NCBI RefSeq assembly: GCF_015245355.1
Contig: NZ_CP063311.1
Coordinates: 1,075,313-1,139,312, forward strand
DNA: 64,000 nucleotides
Origin: Anabaenopsis elenkinii CCIBt3563
GTDB taxonomy: Bacteria; Cyanobacteriota; Cyanobacteriia; Cyanobacteriales; Nostocaceae
Direction of reading: 5' to 3'
Shown: in pieces, positions 63,636 to 64,000 of the stretch
How positions within the stretch are numbered: position 1 is the first letter of the stretch
How the letters are laid out: the number at the start of each line of letters is the position of its first letter
Made by a program: the position numbers and the translations under genes
Notes under the pieces: model-generated
What the model saw: the letters and a program-made list of their open reading frames with translations, nothing else
Database searches by the model: none
What the model was told of the DNA's origin: nothing

Positions 63636-64000
63636 TCACCATCCCCAAGTACCCGGACTACCCTTAAAAGGCCCCACAATATCATGGGTCACCCAACCAC
63701 CGTAAAAATTACCTGGTTGTGGTTGTACTCTTTCCCCATCCACATAGCAAGCATCCATGAGATGGGCATAGAATGCTACACAGTGCTTAATAGATGTAAA
63801 ATTAGGTGTAGGGTTGGGGTAGAACCAAGCTGCATTATGTGCTTGTTTATCACCTACGCGGATAGTATAGTAATTAGCGATACCTTTCCACTCACAAAAA
63901 CTAGATTTTGGCATCAGTATTAGGTATTCTATTTTGATATCCCCTGGGGGGATATAGTAAGTAGGGGGATGACTAGTTTCTAATACCCGCTTGGCGCTGT
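63636..64000 (-). CDS. DUF427 domain protein, 5' end beyond the window
   Basis: The frame stays open from the stop at 63636 to base 64000, so the gene starts outside the window. Visible residues read RVLETSHPPTYYIPPGDIKI, then SSFCEWKGIANYYTIRVGDK, AAWFYPNPTP, and end NFYGGWVTHDIVGPFKGSPG. These are standard DUF427 motifs. The internal ATG at 63914 is not the true start, since the conserved region begins well upstream of it. DUF427 proteins are small soluble proteins of unknown function, common in cyanobacteria. Confidence 0.88.
   Translation of the reverse strand, partial: SAKRVLETSHPPTYYIPPGDIKIEYLILMPKSSFCEWKGIANYYTIRVGDKQAHNAAWFYPNPTPNFTSIKHCVAFYAHLMDACYVDGERVQPQPGNFYGGWVTHDIVGPFKGSPGTWGW

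Noticed and set aside
63636..63914. DUF427 as a complete 92-residue protein starting at 63914
   Set aside because: Conserved family residues (HPPTYYIPP) continue in frame upstream of this ATG to the window end, so the gene is cut by the window.

Overview
The window comes from a cyanobacterium, most likely a filamentous one of the Nostocales type. It carries psaK (photosystem I), a cyanobacterial RibBA fusion, a chloroplast-type pyruvate dehydrogenase E2, the acyl-ACP synthetase Aas and many HIP1 octamers (GCGATCGC). It also has heptamer short tandem repeats, several families of insertion sequence and MITE, and remains of a type V-K CRISPR-associated transposon. I could run no searches. All names rest on motif and sequence recognition from reading.

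Layout. 1-4.3 kb: a partial DUF502 membrane protein, an HpsJ-like protein, and an IS607 element whose tnpB lost its middle and was then hit by a 970-bp IS630 element. 4.4-15.7 kb is mostly housekeeping: rpmB-htpG-clpB, gloA, an FHA-Ser/Thr kinase, a VapBC-like toxin-antitoxin pair beside a broken UPF0175 antitoxin, eno, and argC. ribBA follows at 16.3-18.0 kb.

18.3-29.7 kb is an accessory and defence region. It starts with a DUF262/DUF1524 (GmrSD-like) protein, a lipase and an N-acetylmuramoyl-alanine amidase, then an IS5-family insertion. After the IS lies what I read as a decayed CAST: the last 28 codons of tnsC, an intact tniQ, a two-gene DNA methyltransferase plus PD-(D/E)xK nuclease cargo, an intact MerR regulator resembling CvkR, the first ~30 codons of cas12k, and one transposon end with five TnsB-site-like repeats. 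That end stops 5 bp from tRNA-Ala(CGC). tnsB, most of cas12k, the tracrRNA and the CRISPR array are gone. The cargo and the regulator therefore look stranded beside the tRNA.

29.8-39.3 kb is again core metabolism: a HAD-like protein, PDH E2, a YlqD-like protein, Aas, recQ and psaK, with two tiny paralogous membrane-peptide genes. 39.8-54.2 kb is rich in metal uptake. One block has a FecCD permease, a haem-receptor-like TonB-dependent receptor and a binding lipoprotein. sufE and an alpha/beta hydrolase follow. Next come a COG0523 GTPase, a WD40 protein, a small Cys-containing secreted protein and a ZnuA-like lipoprotein. Last is an FAD protein divergent from exbB-exbD and a second receptor. 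A perfect TGATAATCATTATCA box sits between the divergent genes and a degenerate version precedes the COG0523 gene, which points to Zur control and zinc starvation.

54.2-64 kb holds a HigBA-like pair behind a perfect palindrome, an IS701-type element, an antitoxin whose toxin partner has an in-frame stop, three nearly identical tandem Ser/Thr kinase genes with glycine-rich membrane tails, a coiled-coil protein, and a DUF427 gene that runs off the window. MITEs whose ends match the IS5-family element occur at five places (four in intergenic spacers, one starting on the last base of the lipase stop codon), and a second MITE-like family at two.
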